Below are positions 7,705-17,444 of a stretch of 64,000 nt of DNA, piece after piece (positions within the stretch are counted from its first letter, which is position 1; each line of letters opens with the position of its first letter). Origin of the DNA: Lentimicrobium sp. (lineage in GTDB: Bacteria > Bacteroidota > Bacteroidia > Bacteroidales > Lentimicrobiaceae); the NCBI GenBank assembly GCA_019429275.1, contig JAHYJC010000002.1, positions 1-64,000 on the forward strand. The letters are read 5' to 3'. The notes beneath the pieces were generated by a model. The model was not told the DNA's origin and searched no databases. It saw only the letters and a list, made by a program, of their open reading frames with translations. The position numbers were made by a program, and so were the translations under genes.

Positions 7705-8541
7705 ATGAGCTACCAGCAATACTCCCCCAGAGGTTTTAACGTTTTGCCTCCTGTTGTAAAAAATCTGTTAATCATCAATGGATTGTTTTTTCTTGCCCAA
7801 ATGACAACCGTTCAGGTTTTTAAGATCGACCTTGTTGATTACCTTGGAATGCACTATTTCGGGTCATCTAAATTTAATCCGGCTCAGCTGGTTACCTATA
7901 TGTTTCTTCATGGCGGATTTACCCACATCCTGTTCAATATGTTTGCTTTGTGGATGTTTGGCAATACCCTTGAAAATGTTTGGGGAGGCAAGCGATTTCT
8001 GACTTATTATATGGTAACGGGTATCGGCGCTGCGCTGCTACATATGCTGGTTTTGTGGATTGGAATTTCAGGGGTTCAGTCAGACATGTCACAGGTAATG
8101 ATGTCGCCAACCCCCGAGGCATTTACGGCATTTATGGCGGAGCATTTCCCTGTTTATGAAAGTCAGCTTTCCGGATTTATCAGTTCCTGGAGATTGAGCC
8201 CTGCCGATCCGAAACTCATCAATCAGGCTTCAATATATATGAATGACCTGTTGACCATCAGAATGGATATTCCCACAGTGGGCGCATCGGGAGCGGTTTT
8301 CGGCATTTTGCTTGCTTTTGGAATGATGTTTCCAAATTCACTCATTTATTTATATTTCTTCTTCCCGATAAAAGCTAAATGGTTTGTGATTGCCTATGGT
8401 GCCATGGAACTCTATTTTGGTTTTGCCAATAGATCTGGCGATAATGTTGCCCACTTTGCACATCTTGGCGGGATGATTTTCGGATTTTTCCTTATCAGAT
8501 ACTGGAATAAGAAAATGAATCGTTTTACAAACCGGGAATAG
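7705..8541 (+). CDS. rhomboid family intramembrane serine protease (1)
   Basis: A 278-residue polytopic membrane protein with the complete rhomboid catalytic dyad: Ser195 in GASGAVFG and His253 in HFAHLGGMIFGF. The LHGGFTHILFNMFALWMFG segment is the conserved His/Asn-containing helix that stabilises the oxyanion. An insert of about 70 residues (residues 115-185) lies between the oxyanion-side helices and the catalytic-serine helix. It would cleave transmembrane substrates, none of which can be named from context. It starts 12 bases after mutL and is followed 11 bases later by a second rhomboid gene. Confidence 0.93.
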   Translation: MSYQQYSPRGFNVLPPVVKNLLIINGLFFLAQMTTVQVFKIDLVDYLGMHYFGSSKFNPAQLVTYMFLHGGFTHILFNMFALWMFGNTLENVWGGKRFLTYYMVTGIGAALLHMLVLWIGISGVQSDMSQVMMSPTPEAFTAFMAEHFPVYESQLSGFISSWRLSPADPKLINQASIYMNDLLTIRMDIPTVGASGAVFGILLAFGMMFPNSLIYLYFFFPIKAKWFVIAYGAMELYFGFANRSGDNVAHFAHLGGMIFGFFLIRYWNKKMNRFTNRE

Positions 8542-8552
8542 AATATATAATC

Positions 8553-9485
8553 ATGCATGCGTCGAACTCTCCTTTAGAAAGGATCGGTATTTTCTTCAAA
8601 AGCAGGCAGCCTCTGCCCGTAATCATTCTGATTAATATTGCTGTGTGGATAAGTATTCTGCTGGTCAGCAACCTGGCTTTTCTTTTCTCCTCCCCCGAAT
8701 CTGTAAGTAGCGGGTCATACAAAGCACAACTCATTGAGTTTGTACTGAAGTACCTTGCCATACCTTCAAATATTGAAAATCTGTTGCTAAGGCCATGGAC
8801 GCTGATAACCTATATGTTTCTGCAGACCGAATTTTTCCATTTATTGTTTAATATGTTATGGTTGTATTGGTTTGGAAATATATTTGTTCAATACCTTTCT
8901 CAAAGGCAGTTGCTGGGCACTTATATTTTTGGTGGAATTGCCGGTGCGCTGCTCTATGTTTTGGCTTTTAATGCTTTTCCGGTTTTTGAAATTGCCCGCA
9001 ATTCTGCCATAGCCATGGGTGCATCAGCTTCGGTGCTGGCCATAGTCATTGCCATTTCATTTTATGTACCCGAATATACAATCAACCTGCTTTTTTTAGG
9101 TCAGGTAAAAATCAGGTATATTGCTATTTTCTCAATCGTTCTTGATATTTTAATGATAAGTTCGTCAAATGCCGGAGGACACATTGCACACCTTGGTGGC
9201 GCTTTGTGGGGGTTTTTCTGGATAAAGATGATTCCCGGCTATGATCCAACTAAAATTTTCCGGGTGTTTTTTAATCCCGATAAAAGCAGGTTTACGTTTA
9301 AAAGAAAGAAAAAATTCAGAGTTTACCACAATCAGGTACCCTTAACAGACGAAGAATACAACATACAAAAGACTCAACGTCAAATACGTATGGATGCCAT
9401 CCTCGACAAAATTTCAAGGTCAGGTTATGAAAGCCTGACGCGCGAAGAAAAGGAATTGCTATTTTCGGGCAGCAATAAAAAATAA
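8553..9485 (+). CDS. rhomboid family intramembrane serine protease (2)
   Basis: A 310-residue rhomboid with about six membrane segments, the conserved TEFFHLLFNMLWLYWFGN helix, the serine motif at residue 158 and His213 in GGHIAHLGGALWGF. The serine motif reads GASA instead of GASG, a conservative change next to the nucleophile seen in some relatives. The cytoplasmic C-terminal tail (residues 245-310) is basic and carries FKRKKKFRVYHNQ, a possible anchor or partner site. The protein pairs with the rhomboid just upstream; the tandem arrangement suggests they work on related substrates or together. Confidence 0.9.
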   Translation: MHASNSPLERIGIFFKSRQPLPVIILINIAVWISILLVSNLAFLFSSPESVSSGSYKAQLIEFVLKYLAIPSNIENLLLRPWTLITYMFLQTEFFHLLFNMLWLYWFGNIFVQYLSQRQLLGTYIFGGIAGALLYVLAFNAFPVFEIARNSAIAMGASASVLAIVIAISFYVPEYTINLLFLGQVKIRYIAIFSIVLDILMISSSNAGGHIAHLGGALWGFFWIKMIPGYDPTKIFRVFFNPDKSRFTFKRKKKFRVYHNQVPLTDEEYNIQKTQRQIRMDAILDKISRSGYESLTREEKELLFSGSNKK

Positions 9486-9499
9486 TTCAGGAGACCTAA

Positions 9500-10642
9500 A
9501 TGGTTGCAGCAAAGAAAAAAAACAGCAGCTTAACTTTTATCGGATCATTGCTTTTGCTGGCAAATGTTCTGGTAATCGTTTTGCTAATGGCCGGTTTTTT
9601 TGCTGCTTATATACCTCCCGACAAATACTGGATTTCTGCATTTTTCGGATTGGTTTTTCCATATCTGTTTGCTGTTAACCTGATATTTATCCCCATCTGG
9701 TTGTTTGTCAGAAAGAAATATGTTATTCTGCCTCTGATTTTTGTCGTATTATGCTGGAGCAGGATCAATGGATATTTTCAAATTGGCAATGAAACTAAAA
9801 ATGCATCAAAAACCGGAGACATCAGACTTATGTCATACAACGTCAGGCTTTTCGACCTCTATCACTGGGAAATGAATCAGGTTAGCAGGGATGCCTTAAG
9901 TATGTTCAGATTAATGAAAGAATACTCGCCCGATTTGCTCTTCATTCAGGAGTACCATGCAGGAAGAAAGGGGAAGATTACAATTCTGGATTCCATAATT
10001 CACAATACCGGCCTAGAGTACAACCATGTTTCCCTGGTTGAAATAAAAGGGAAAACCCAGCCTTATGGAATTGCAACTTTTAGTCGGTGGCCGCTCATTT
10101 CAAAAGGCGCAATCCGTTTCAACAGCAATCCTGCAAACGTTTGTATTTATTCCGATATTGTCAGGAATGGCGATACCATCCGTATTTTTAACATCCACCT
10201 TGAATCCATTCAGTTGAGTCAGGAAGATTATTTGTATGTGAACGAGTTAAGAACAAATGCTGAAGAGCAGGAGATACTTTCGAAAGAGCTCAAAAGCATT
10301 TCGCGAAAGTTAAAAAATGCTTTCATTCAGCGGGCTGCCCAGGCCAGGGAGGTTGCCGATGAAATAGCAAAGTCACCTTATCCTGTTATTGTCTGCGGAG
10401 ATTTCAACGACACACCTTCCTCCTATACCTATCACCAGATTTCAGAAAATCTGATTGATGCATTTATAAGTTCCGGAAAAGGAATGTCTCAGACCTATGC
10501 GGGGCCAATTCCATCGCTGAGAATTGATTATATTTTGCATGATAAATCAAAATTTGAGGCAAACAATTATACCCGGATCAGAAAAAAATACAGTGATCAC
10601 TTCCCCATCACAGCTGATATTAATGTAATTCCAGTAAAATGA
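9500..10642 (+). CDS. membrane-anchored endonuclease/exonuclease/phosphatase family protein
   Basis: A 380-residue protein. Three hydrophobic segments in the first 95 residues anchor it in the membrane. The rest is an EEP fold (the DNase I/exonuclease III/inositol phosphatase superfamily). Seen motifs are MSYNVRLF, the metal-binding Glu in FIQEYHAG, VCGDFNDTP and the terminal SDHFPI that carries the catalytic His. Substrate could be nucleic acid, a phospholipid or a phosphorylated head group; family members are often only annotated as EEP proteins. It follows the second rhomboid by 14 bases, so it is likely in the mutL operon. Confidence 0.85.
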   Translation: MVAAKKKNSSLTFIGSLLLLANVLVIVLLMAGFFAAYIPPDKYWISAFFGLVFPYLFAVNLIFIPIWLFVRKKYVILPLIFVVLCWSRINGYFQIGNETKNASKTGDIRLMSYNVRLFDLYHWEMNQVSRDALSMFRLMKEYSPDLLFIQEYHAGRKGKITILDSIIHNTGLEYNHVSLVEIKGKTQPYGIATFSRWPLISKGAIRFNSNPANVCIYSDIVRNGDTIRIFNIHLESIQLSQEDYLYVNELRTNAEEQEILSKELKSISRKLKNAFIQRAAQAREVADEIAKSPYPVIVCGDFNDTPSSYTYHQISENLIDAFISSGKGMSQTYAGPIPSLRIDYILHDKSKFEANNYTRIRKKYSDHFPITADINVIPVK

Positions 10643-10699
10643 ATTTCCGGGAATGCCATTTCCCTTTGATATTTTAAATTTGTACAAACTTACCTTCTG

Positions 10700-12721
10700 A
10701 TGGATTTTAAACTTACCTCCGAATTTTTACCAACAGGTGATCAGCCACTTGCCATACAACAATTGGTTGAAGGTTTGAAAAGAGGCGATCCTGCGCAGGT
10801 TTTGCTTGGAGTTACCGGCTCGGGAAAAACTTTTACCATTGCCAATGTAATCGCCCAGGTCAATCGCCCGGCATTGATTCTCAGCCATAATAAAACCCTG
10901 GCTGCTCAGCTGTATGGTGAGTTCAAACAATTTTTTCCGGATAATGCGGTTGAGTATTTTGTATCTTACTATGATTATTATCAGCCCGAAGCTTTTCTTC
11001 CATCAACCAATACTTACATTGAAAAAGATTTATCCATCAACGACGAAATTGAAAAGCTCAGGTTAAGTGCAACATCAGCCTTGCTTTCGGGTCGCCACGA
11101 TGTGATTGTTGTTTCTTCAGTCTCATGTATCTATGGAATTGGCAACCCCGATGACTTTGCCAACAATGTAATCAGACTAAAAACCGGAGATAAAATCAGC
11201 CGCAACAAGTTACTATGGAAATTTATGGATGGGTTATACAGCCGGACCGAAGCTGACTTTACCCGTGGAAATTTCAGGGTAAAGGGCGATACTGTTGATA
11301 TTTTTCCTGCTTATACTGATTATGCCCTGCGCATTATGTTCTGGGAAGATGAAATTGAGTCTATCGAATCTTTCAATCCTGAAAATGGGCGAATGATCGA
11401 AAAAATGGATCAGATCAATGTTTTTCCGGCCAATATTTTTGTGACCTCAAAAGAAAAATTGAAAGATGCCATTGAACAAATTCAAGCAGATATGCTTGCC
11501 CAGGTTGAATATTTTAATGAAACTGGCAAAGGATTGGAAGCCAAGAGGTTGGAAGACCGTGTGAGCTATGACATCGAGATGATGCGCGAGTTGGGTTATT
11601 GCAGTGGAATTGAAAATTACTCCAGATATTTTGATGGACGTTCACCGGGTTCCCGCCCATTCTGTCTTTTGGATTATTTTCCCGATGATTTTCTGACAGT
11701 TATCGACGAGAGTCACGTTACGGTTTCACAGGTCAGGGCAATGTCGGGTGGCGACAGATCGCGCAAGCAAACACTGGTTGAATATGGATTCCGGCTGCCT
11801 TCGGCACTCGACAACCGTCCGTTGAGGTTTGAGGAGTTTGAAAACCTGACTGGGCAGACCATTTATGTAAGTGCCACTCCTGCTGACTTTGAGCTACAAC
11901 AGTCCGAAGGTGTGGTTGTGGAACAACTGATAAGGCCAACAGGATTGCTTGACCCTCCGATTGAAATCAGACCAAGCCTTAACCAGGTTGATGATTTGCT
12001 CGATGAAGTTGATCGGACCGTAAAAACAGGCAACCGGGTTTTGGTTACCACTTTAACCAAGCGCATGGCCGAAGAACTGACAAAATACCTTACACGCCTG
12101 GACATCAAGTGCCGTTATATACATTCAGATGTGGACACCATTGAACGTGTTGAAATACTCCGCGACCTGAGACTCGGATTGTTCGATGTGCTTGTTGGGG
12201 TTAACCTTTTGCGCGAAGGCCTAGACCTTCCCGAGGTTTCTCTGGTTGCCATTCTTGATGCCGATAAAGAGGGATTTCTGAGGTCGGAACGCTCGCTTAC
12301 ACAAACAGCAGGGCGTGCTGCACGCAATCTGAACAGTAAGGTAATCATGTATGCCGATAAAGTTACTGATAGCATGCAGCGTACCATTGATGAAACCAGC
12401 CGGAGACGCGAAAAGCAGGTGGCCTACAATATCAAACACAATATTACGCCCCGGCAGATTACCAAGTCAATGGGAGCAATCATCGGGCAGACATCCATTG
12501 CAGATGGTGGCAAGAAACCTTATATTGAGCAAACGGAACTAAATATGGCTGCTGATCCGGTTGTGAAATATATGACTCCTGACCAACTGGGAAAAGTACT
12601 TTCGCAGACCCGCAAAGCCATGGAAAAAGCGGCAAAGGAGCTCGATTTTATTGAAGCCGCCAGGCTGAGGGATGAAATGTTCGTGCTTCAGGAAATGCTT
12701 AAGGAAACTAAAAAAGGATAA
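10700..12721 (+). CDS. uvrB: excinuclease ABC subunit UvrB
   Basis: The damage-verification helicase of nucleotide excision repair, which receives DNA from UvrA and recruits UvrC. It is 673 residues, the usual length. Seen in order are Walker A GVTGSGKT, the beta-hairpin region SYYDYYQPEAFLP used to probe the lesion, the helicase motif VIDESHVTVSQ, IYVSATPAD, the motif V/VI region (LLREGLDLPEVSLVAILDAD, QTAGRAARN) and a C-terminal UVR motif (EKAAKELDFIEAARLRDEM) that binds UvrC. It begins 57 bases after the preceding gene and may have its own promoter. Confidence 0.98.
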   Translation: MDFKLTSEFLPTGDQPLAIQQLVEGLKRGDPAQVLLGVTGSGKTFTIANVIAQVNRPALILSHNKTLAAQLYGEFKQFFPDNAVEYFVSYYDYYQPEAFLPSTNTYIEKDLSINDEIEKLRLSATSALLSGRHDVIVVSSVSCIYGIGNPDDFANNVIRLKTGDKISRNKLLWKFMDGLYSRTEADFTRGNFRVKGDTVDIFPAYTDYALRIMFWEDEIESIESFNPENGRMIEKMDQINVFPANIFVTSKEKLKDAIEQIQADMLAQVEYFNETGKGLEAKRLEDRVSYDIEMMRELGYCSGIENYSRYFDGRSPGSRPFCLLDYFPDDFLTVIDESHVTVSQVRAMSGGDRSRKQTLVEYGFRLPSALDNRPLRFEEFENLTGQTIYVSATPADFELQQSEGVVVEQLIRPTGLLDPPIEIRPSLNQVDDLLDEVDRTVKTGNRVLVTTLTKRMAEELTKYLTRLDIKCRYIHSDVDTIERVEILRDLRLGLFDVLVGVNLLREGLDLPEVSLVAILDADKEGFLRSERSLTQTAGRAARNLNSKVIMYADKVTDSMQRTIDETSRRREKQVAYNIKHNITPRQITKSMGAIIGQTSIADGGKKPYIEQTELNMAADPVVKYMTPDQLGKVLSQTRKAMEKAAKELDFIEAARLRDEMFVLQEMLKETKKG

Positions 12722-12751
12722 AAAACCTGCGGATTCATTTTTCTGAGAAAT

Positions 12752-12994
12752 TTAATCTACTCTTTCAATTACCTCAATGGTAAAATTGGCAGCCAATGCA
12801 GCCAATGCGCCTACTGCAGCAAGCACCGGCAGGACAACAGCGCCAATTATACCTACAGTCACCGGAATTTCAAGATAAACTTTGCCTTCCTCATTTTTGA
12901 CAATAATGCGGGTTACATTTCCCTGGTGAATAAGTTCTTTGATTTTTGCAAGAAGGTCTTCACCTTTGACATTAAACTCGTTTTTTGTTTCCAT
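12752..12994 (-). CDS. DUF4342 domain protein
   Basis: An 80-residue protein. The N-terminal part (residues 8-52) has the DUF4342 pattern GEDLLAKIKELIHQGNVTRI followed by IIVKNEEGKVYLEIPVTVG. The C-terminal part is one hydrophobic segment (residues 53-70), so it is probably membrane-attached. The function of DUF4342 is not established. It is convergent with uvrB and separated from the V-ATPase operon by a strong terminator, so it is a separate unit. Confidence 0.8.
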   Translation of the reverse strand: METKNEFNVKGEDLLAKIKELIHQGNVTRIIVKNEEGKVYLEIPVTVGIIGAVVLPVLAAVGALAALAANFTIEVIERVD

Positions 12995-13106
12995 ATTTCA
13001 AATATTGGTTTTGAACAGCAGAAAGATTCAACAGATACAGACAACTTTTCAATAAAAAATCAGTTTTTATGGTACCTGTGCGATGATTTTCTTGTCAGTT
13101 AAACGC

Positions 13107-13139
13107 AAAAAAGCACTGCCGGTTACAAACCGGCAATGC
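13107..13139 (-). terminator. terminator of the V-type ATPase operon
   Basis: On the minus strand GCATTGCCGG TTTGTAA CCGGCAGTGC forms a 10-bp stem with a G-U pair, followed by six T residues. It lies about 37 bases after the stop of subunit K, the last gene of the operon. Confidence 0.85.
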
Positions 13140-13175
13140 TGATTTTAATAACCTTTACAGCGTGTCAGCCTGTTG

Positions 13176-13649
<474 letters not shown>

Positions 13650-15461
13650 TTATGTTAATTTTCTGAAAGGATGATATTTTTTCCCGCCACCTGTAAAACC
13701 GGCGTTTTTGTAAAACTCAACAAATGTAAGACGCATGGGATGAACAAATGATCCCAGACCTGCCATAAAAAGGTTGATGCTGTGTCCGACCACCAGTATG
13801 ATCACCATAAAAAAGATGCCGACAATGCTGGTTCCGACAGAAAGAGCCAGGCTGTTGAAAACAAATCCGAGTATGGCACTTGAAATACCCAGCGCAAACA
13901 AACGAATGTACGACAAAAGGTCTCCGAGTACTCCGGTTATCATATTGTAGCTGTTCCAGAGGCCCAGCCCAAAATTCATAAAAATGTTTTTTCCAGGAGA
14001 ATTGAGAAACAAAATCATTACACCACTGACACCAAGTATTGCATACAATATGGGTTTCAGAGTTTCCATTGGAACACCTGCATATTTATTTAAACCCATT
14101 ATAACAGCCATTCCTATGAGCAAAATCATCCAGCCAATGGTTGCCAGGGCATATTTAAACCCAAACTGTACGGTTTCATTTGCAGCCTTAATTCCCATGC
14201 CAAAGAGTATCTGAATTCCGCCCAGCACCAGAGCAAGCGCAAATAAAATACTGTTAATATCAGTATTATTGGCTTTGAAAAGAGCCTGCAACTGTCTGTA
14301 GCCGGGCAATCCGGTTTCATAGAGATTGATGCCGAAAGCTGTTCCGCTGATAAGTCCAAAAACAATGGTTGAGATTCCCAGGTAGCTGACAAGTGAAGCA
14401 ATGGGTTTGAGCTCTTTCCCTACTTTTCGTTTTGCAAAAAGTGCCGCAAGTACAATTAATACACCATATCCGGCATCGCCCAGACAGAAACCAAAGAAAA
14501 TGGTATAGAACGGAGCGAAAAACGGAGTAAGGTCAAGTTCTTTGTATCCTGGTAGTGAATACAATTCGCCCAGCATCTCAAATTTACTTGAGAAGCCCTT
14601 GTTTTTTAATAAAACAGGCACGCTGTCGCCTGGAACAGGTGATTCACGAATGTACAAAACACCTGTTTTATCAAGAAAGCGATTGAGCACTTCTGCTGTT
14701 TCAGCAGGAATCCATCCTTCGAGAATGCTCAGGTGCTCATCGGCTTCTTTGATGGTAGTTTCTAAAGCCTTATCCAGTTCCACATCCTGCAGCAACTGCT
14801 GACGGTAATTAATCAAAGCCGGAAGATCATTTGCAGCTATTTCATCGAGGCGTTTATTCAGTTGGTTAGTTTGCTTCTCCAGTTCGTTTTTGCGAAGTTC
14901 AATCTGGCTGAGTGAATGAGTTGGAATTCTTATTTCATCAGCATCCATTTCAGGCAAATCTTCTCCTGCGTCAACAACAGCAAAATACACCATTCCCCCC
15001 GACTGACTGATTTCAAAAACTGATTTATTTTCTGTCCATGCAGGATCCCAGTTTCTGATCATACAGGTAAACAATCTTATATTAATTCCGTTTTCAGCAA
15101 GGTTGTGAATCTTTTCAGTCGAAAAATCTCCCCATGGCAAAACTTCCAGGGTTTCTTTACGAACATTGGCCATTTGCTGAGCAATGTGTGTAAGTTCGGT
15201 TTGAATATCGTTTACCTCATTGAACAGAGTCTCTGCCTCAGAAGTGCTATTTTTCTCAACCCGCTGAATGCCACGGGTTTCAAACCAACGGATCATTTTG
15301 TCAACCTGATCAGCTTTCTGAAGCTGTTCACGGATGTTTTCGGTGACCGTTCCCTCTTTTTCAATGAGATGAACCACACCGAGCTCACGCAATTTGAGCA
15401 GAAATGCATCATACTCTTTATGATACACCAGGAATGAATATTTTTTCATGGGAGCTATCAT
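13650..15461 (-). CDS. atpI: V-type ATPase subunit I (stator, a-subunit homologue)
   Basis: The 603-residue membrane stator. The first ~310 residues are cytoplasmic and coiled-coil rich and would hold the peripheral stalk; the remainder carries about seven or eight membrane helices that form the ion half-channels. The C-terminal SINLFMAGLGSFVHPMRLTF is strongly conserved in the family, with the essential Arg of the ion path in the last helices. The start ATG at 15461 overlaps the stop of subunit D in ATGA, so the two are translationally coupled. Length is normal for bacterial NtpI-type subunits. Confidence 0.93.
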   Translation of the reverse strand: MIAPMKKYSFLVYHKEYDAFLLKLRELGVVHLIEKEGTVTENIREQLQKADQVDKMIRWFETRGIQRVEKNSTSEAETLFNEVNDIQTELTHIAQQMANVRKETLEVLPWGDFSTEKIHNLAENGINIRLFTCMIRNWDPAWTENKSVFEISQSGGMVYFAVVDAGEDLPEMDADEIRIPTHSLSQIELRKNELEKQTNQLNKRLDEIAANDLPALINYRQQLLQDVELDKALETTIKEADEHLSILEGWIPAETAEVLNRFLDKTGVLYIRESPVPGDSVPVLLKNKGFSSKFEMLGELYSLPGYKELDLTPFFAPFYTIFFGFCLGDAGYGVLIVLAALFAKRKVGKELKPIASLVSYLGISTIVFGLISGTAFGINLYETGLPGYRQLQALFKANNTDINSILFALALVLGGIQILFGMGIKAANETVQFGFKYALATIGWMILLIGMAVIMGLNKYAGVPMETLKPILYAILGVSGVMILFLNSPGKNIFMNFGLGLWNSYNMITGVLGDLLSYIRLFALGISSAILGFVFNSLALSVGTSIVGIFFMVIILVVGHSINLFMAGLGSFVHPMRLTFVEFYKNAGFTGGGKKYHPFRKLT

Positions 15462-16060
15462 ACTTCCACCTCCATTCTTTGCTGTCTGTCTTTCACAATT
15501 TTCTGAGCCGATTTGGAAAGATTTTCCTCATCTTCCATAAATCGCTTTATTTTAAGAATGGCTTCTTCGTAGCCAGGTATCTGAACCTTCTCATACAAGT
15601 TAACCTTTTGAGTGGTTTTGCGACGGGCATGATCGAGCAGTACCATTTTACGATTAAAAAATTCACTTTCAATGCCGATACTGGCCAATTCTTTAACAAT
15701 AGCAATGCCATCGGAGAACCAGGCAGGATTGTTAAACATGCTGAACTCTTCCATCCTGAATTTTACTTTTTCAAGCACAGGAATTCTCACTCCGGCAATT
15801 TTTCTAATGCTAAGTTCCACATCATCCACCTGAACCAAGCTCATATCAAATTCGCCCCACAATCTTACCATACCCTGATAACCGGCCATAGCTGCTGAAA
15901 GTTTATCGTTTAATGCATTGGCCTGGTCTTTCGCTTTTTTTACCTCCATGCGAAGTGCCGACTCTTTATTCTTGATGGTTGGCAATGCTTTTACCCTGAC
16001 CTTCAATTGTTTGTTGAGGTCTTGCAGTGAAGTTTTGTTATATTGAAATTTTATCGCCAT
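15458..16060 (-). CDS. atpD: V-type ATPase subunit D (central stalk)
   Basis: A 200-residue, almost fully helical protein with long coiled-coil N- and C-terminal segments (FQYNKTSLQDLNKQLKVRVK at the start, IKRFMEDEENLSKSAQKIVK near the end). This is the rotor shaft that sits inside the A3B3 hexamer, equivalent to gamma of F-ATPases. It follows subunit B by 64 bases and overlaps subunit I by 4 bases. No separate subunit F gene, the usual partner of D on the central stalk, is present in the operon. Confidence 0.93.
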   Translation of the reverse strand: MAIKFQYNKTSLQDLNKQLKVRVKALPTIKNKESALRMEVKKAKDQANALNDKLSAAMAGYQGMVRLWGEFDMSLVQVDDVELSIRKIAGVRIPVLEKVKFRMEEFSMFNNPAWFSDGIAIVKELASIGIESEFFNRKMVLLDHARRKTTQKVNLYEKVQIPGYEEAILKIKRFMEDEENLSKSAQKIVKDRQQRMEVEV

Positions 16061-16124
16061 TTCCTATTTATTCAGGTGTTCGTTTGAAGAATTTCTACGG
16101 GCTTCTGACTCTGATTTTCAGAAA

Positions 16125-17444
16125 TCACGAAGGCCAGTACTGATCCATAAACTCCTGTTTGATACCCACTTCAGCTTTGCTGAAATTCTTTCCTAACAAT
16201 TCCCAGGCTTTATCCAGCATCATGGTGGTATCAATGTTTACATCTATTGCAAGCAAATCGTGAGAATATTCTTTGGCAAAACTCATGGTACGCATATCAT
16301 AATCGGTAAGGTCAAACCCGTTTTCTAGCTTGGTTTTGGCATTGGCTGCATCGGCATACAAACGCACAGCAGCATTCATCACCTGGGGATGATCACCCCT
16401 GGTTTGTTTTCCAATTACCAACTGTTTCAGTCTCGAAAGTGAACGGAAAGGATCGACAATTACTTTCCCGATATCAGAATCGCGGCGCAGAAAAAGCTGA
16501 CCTTCAGTAATGTATCCTGTATTATCGGGAATAGCATGCGTAATATCACCGCCTGACAAGGTCGTTACAGCAATAATTGTAATTGAACCACCTTCAGGAA
16601 ACTGGACCGCTTTTTCATAAATTTTGGCCAGATCGCTATAAAGTGAACCAGGCATACTGTCCTTTGATGGAATCTGGTCCATGCGGTTTGAAACAATACT
16701 TAGTGCATCGGCATATAGCGTCATATCAGTCAGAAGCACAAGTACTTTTTGCTTTTTGTCGAAAGCAAAATATTCAGCTGCCGTCAGTGCCATATCAGGA
16801 ACAAGCAATCGCTCAACCGGCGGATTTTCAGTTGTATTCACAAAGCTGATGATGCGGTCGAGGGCACCTGCATTGTCAAATACATTTTTGTAATAGAGAT
16901 AATCGTCATTGGTGAGGCCCATCCCTCCAAGGATAATTTTATCGGCTTTAGCCCTAAGTGCAACCATTGCCATTACCTGATTATAAGGCTGGTCGGGATC
17001 GGCAAAGAAGGGAATCTTCTGACCGGTTACCAGTGTATTGTTGAGGTCAATACCTGCAATCCCTGTAGCAATGAGTTCCGATGGTTGTTTGCGGCGCACC
17101 GGATTAACCGAAGGTCCACCAATTTCACGAACCTCGCCTTCCACTTCAGGGCCACCGTCAATGGGTTCTCCGTATGCATTAAAAAACCTTCCGGCCAATT
17201 CATCGCTTACTTTGAGTACCGGAGGACGGCCTAAAAATATAACTTCAGCATTGGTCGGTATTCCTTCAGTTCCTGAAAAGATCTGAAGTGTAATGTTATC
17301 TCCCTGAATTTTAACAACCTGCGCCAAACGGCCGTTCACGGTTGCCATCTCTTCGTAACCTATGCCACTGGCCTGCAATGAACAGGTAGCTTTGGTAATC
17401 TGGGTAATTTTGGTGTATATCTTTTTGAATGCCTGAGTTTCCAT
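16125..17444 (-). CDS. atpB: V-type ATPase subunit B (non-catalytic)
   Basis: The 439-residue regulatory subunit of the A3B3 head. It has the alpha/beta ATPase fold with the barrel start (YTKITQITKATCSLQASGIG) and nucleotide-binding-domain segments such as KIPFFADPDQPYN and VLLTDMTLYADALSIVSNRM. The Walker A motif is absent, as expected for B. The conserved PFRSLSRLKQL contributes to the interface site. It overlaps subunit A by one base (TAATG). Confidence 0.95.
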   Translation of the reverse strand: METQAFKKIYTKITQITKATCSLQASGIGYEEMATVNGRLAQVVKIQGDNITLQIFSGTEGIPTNAEVIFLGRPPVLKVSDELAGRFFNAYGEPIDGGPEVEGEVREIGGPSVNPVRRKQPSELIATGIAGIDLNNTLVTGQKIPFFADPDQPYNQVMAMVALRAKADKIILGGMGLTNDDYLYYKNVFDNAGALDRIISFVNTTENPPVERLLVPDMALTAAEYFAFDKKQKVLVLLTDMTLYADALSIVSNRMDQIPSKDSMPGSLYSDLAKIYEKAVQFPEGGSITIIAVTTLSGGDITHAIPDNTGYITEGQLFLRRDSDIGKVIVDPFRSLSRLKQLVIGKQTRGDHPQVMNAAVRLYADAANAKTKLENGFDLTDYDMRTMSFAKEYSHDLLAIDVNIDTTMMLDKAWELLGKNFSKAEVGIKQEFMDQYWPS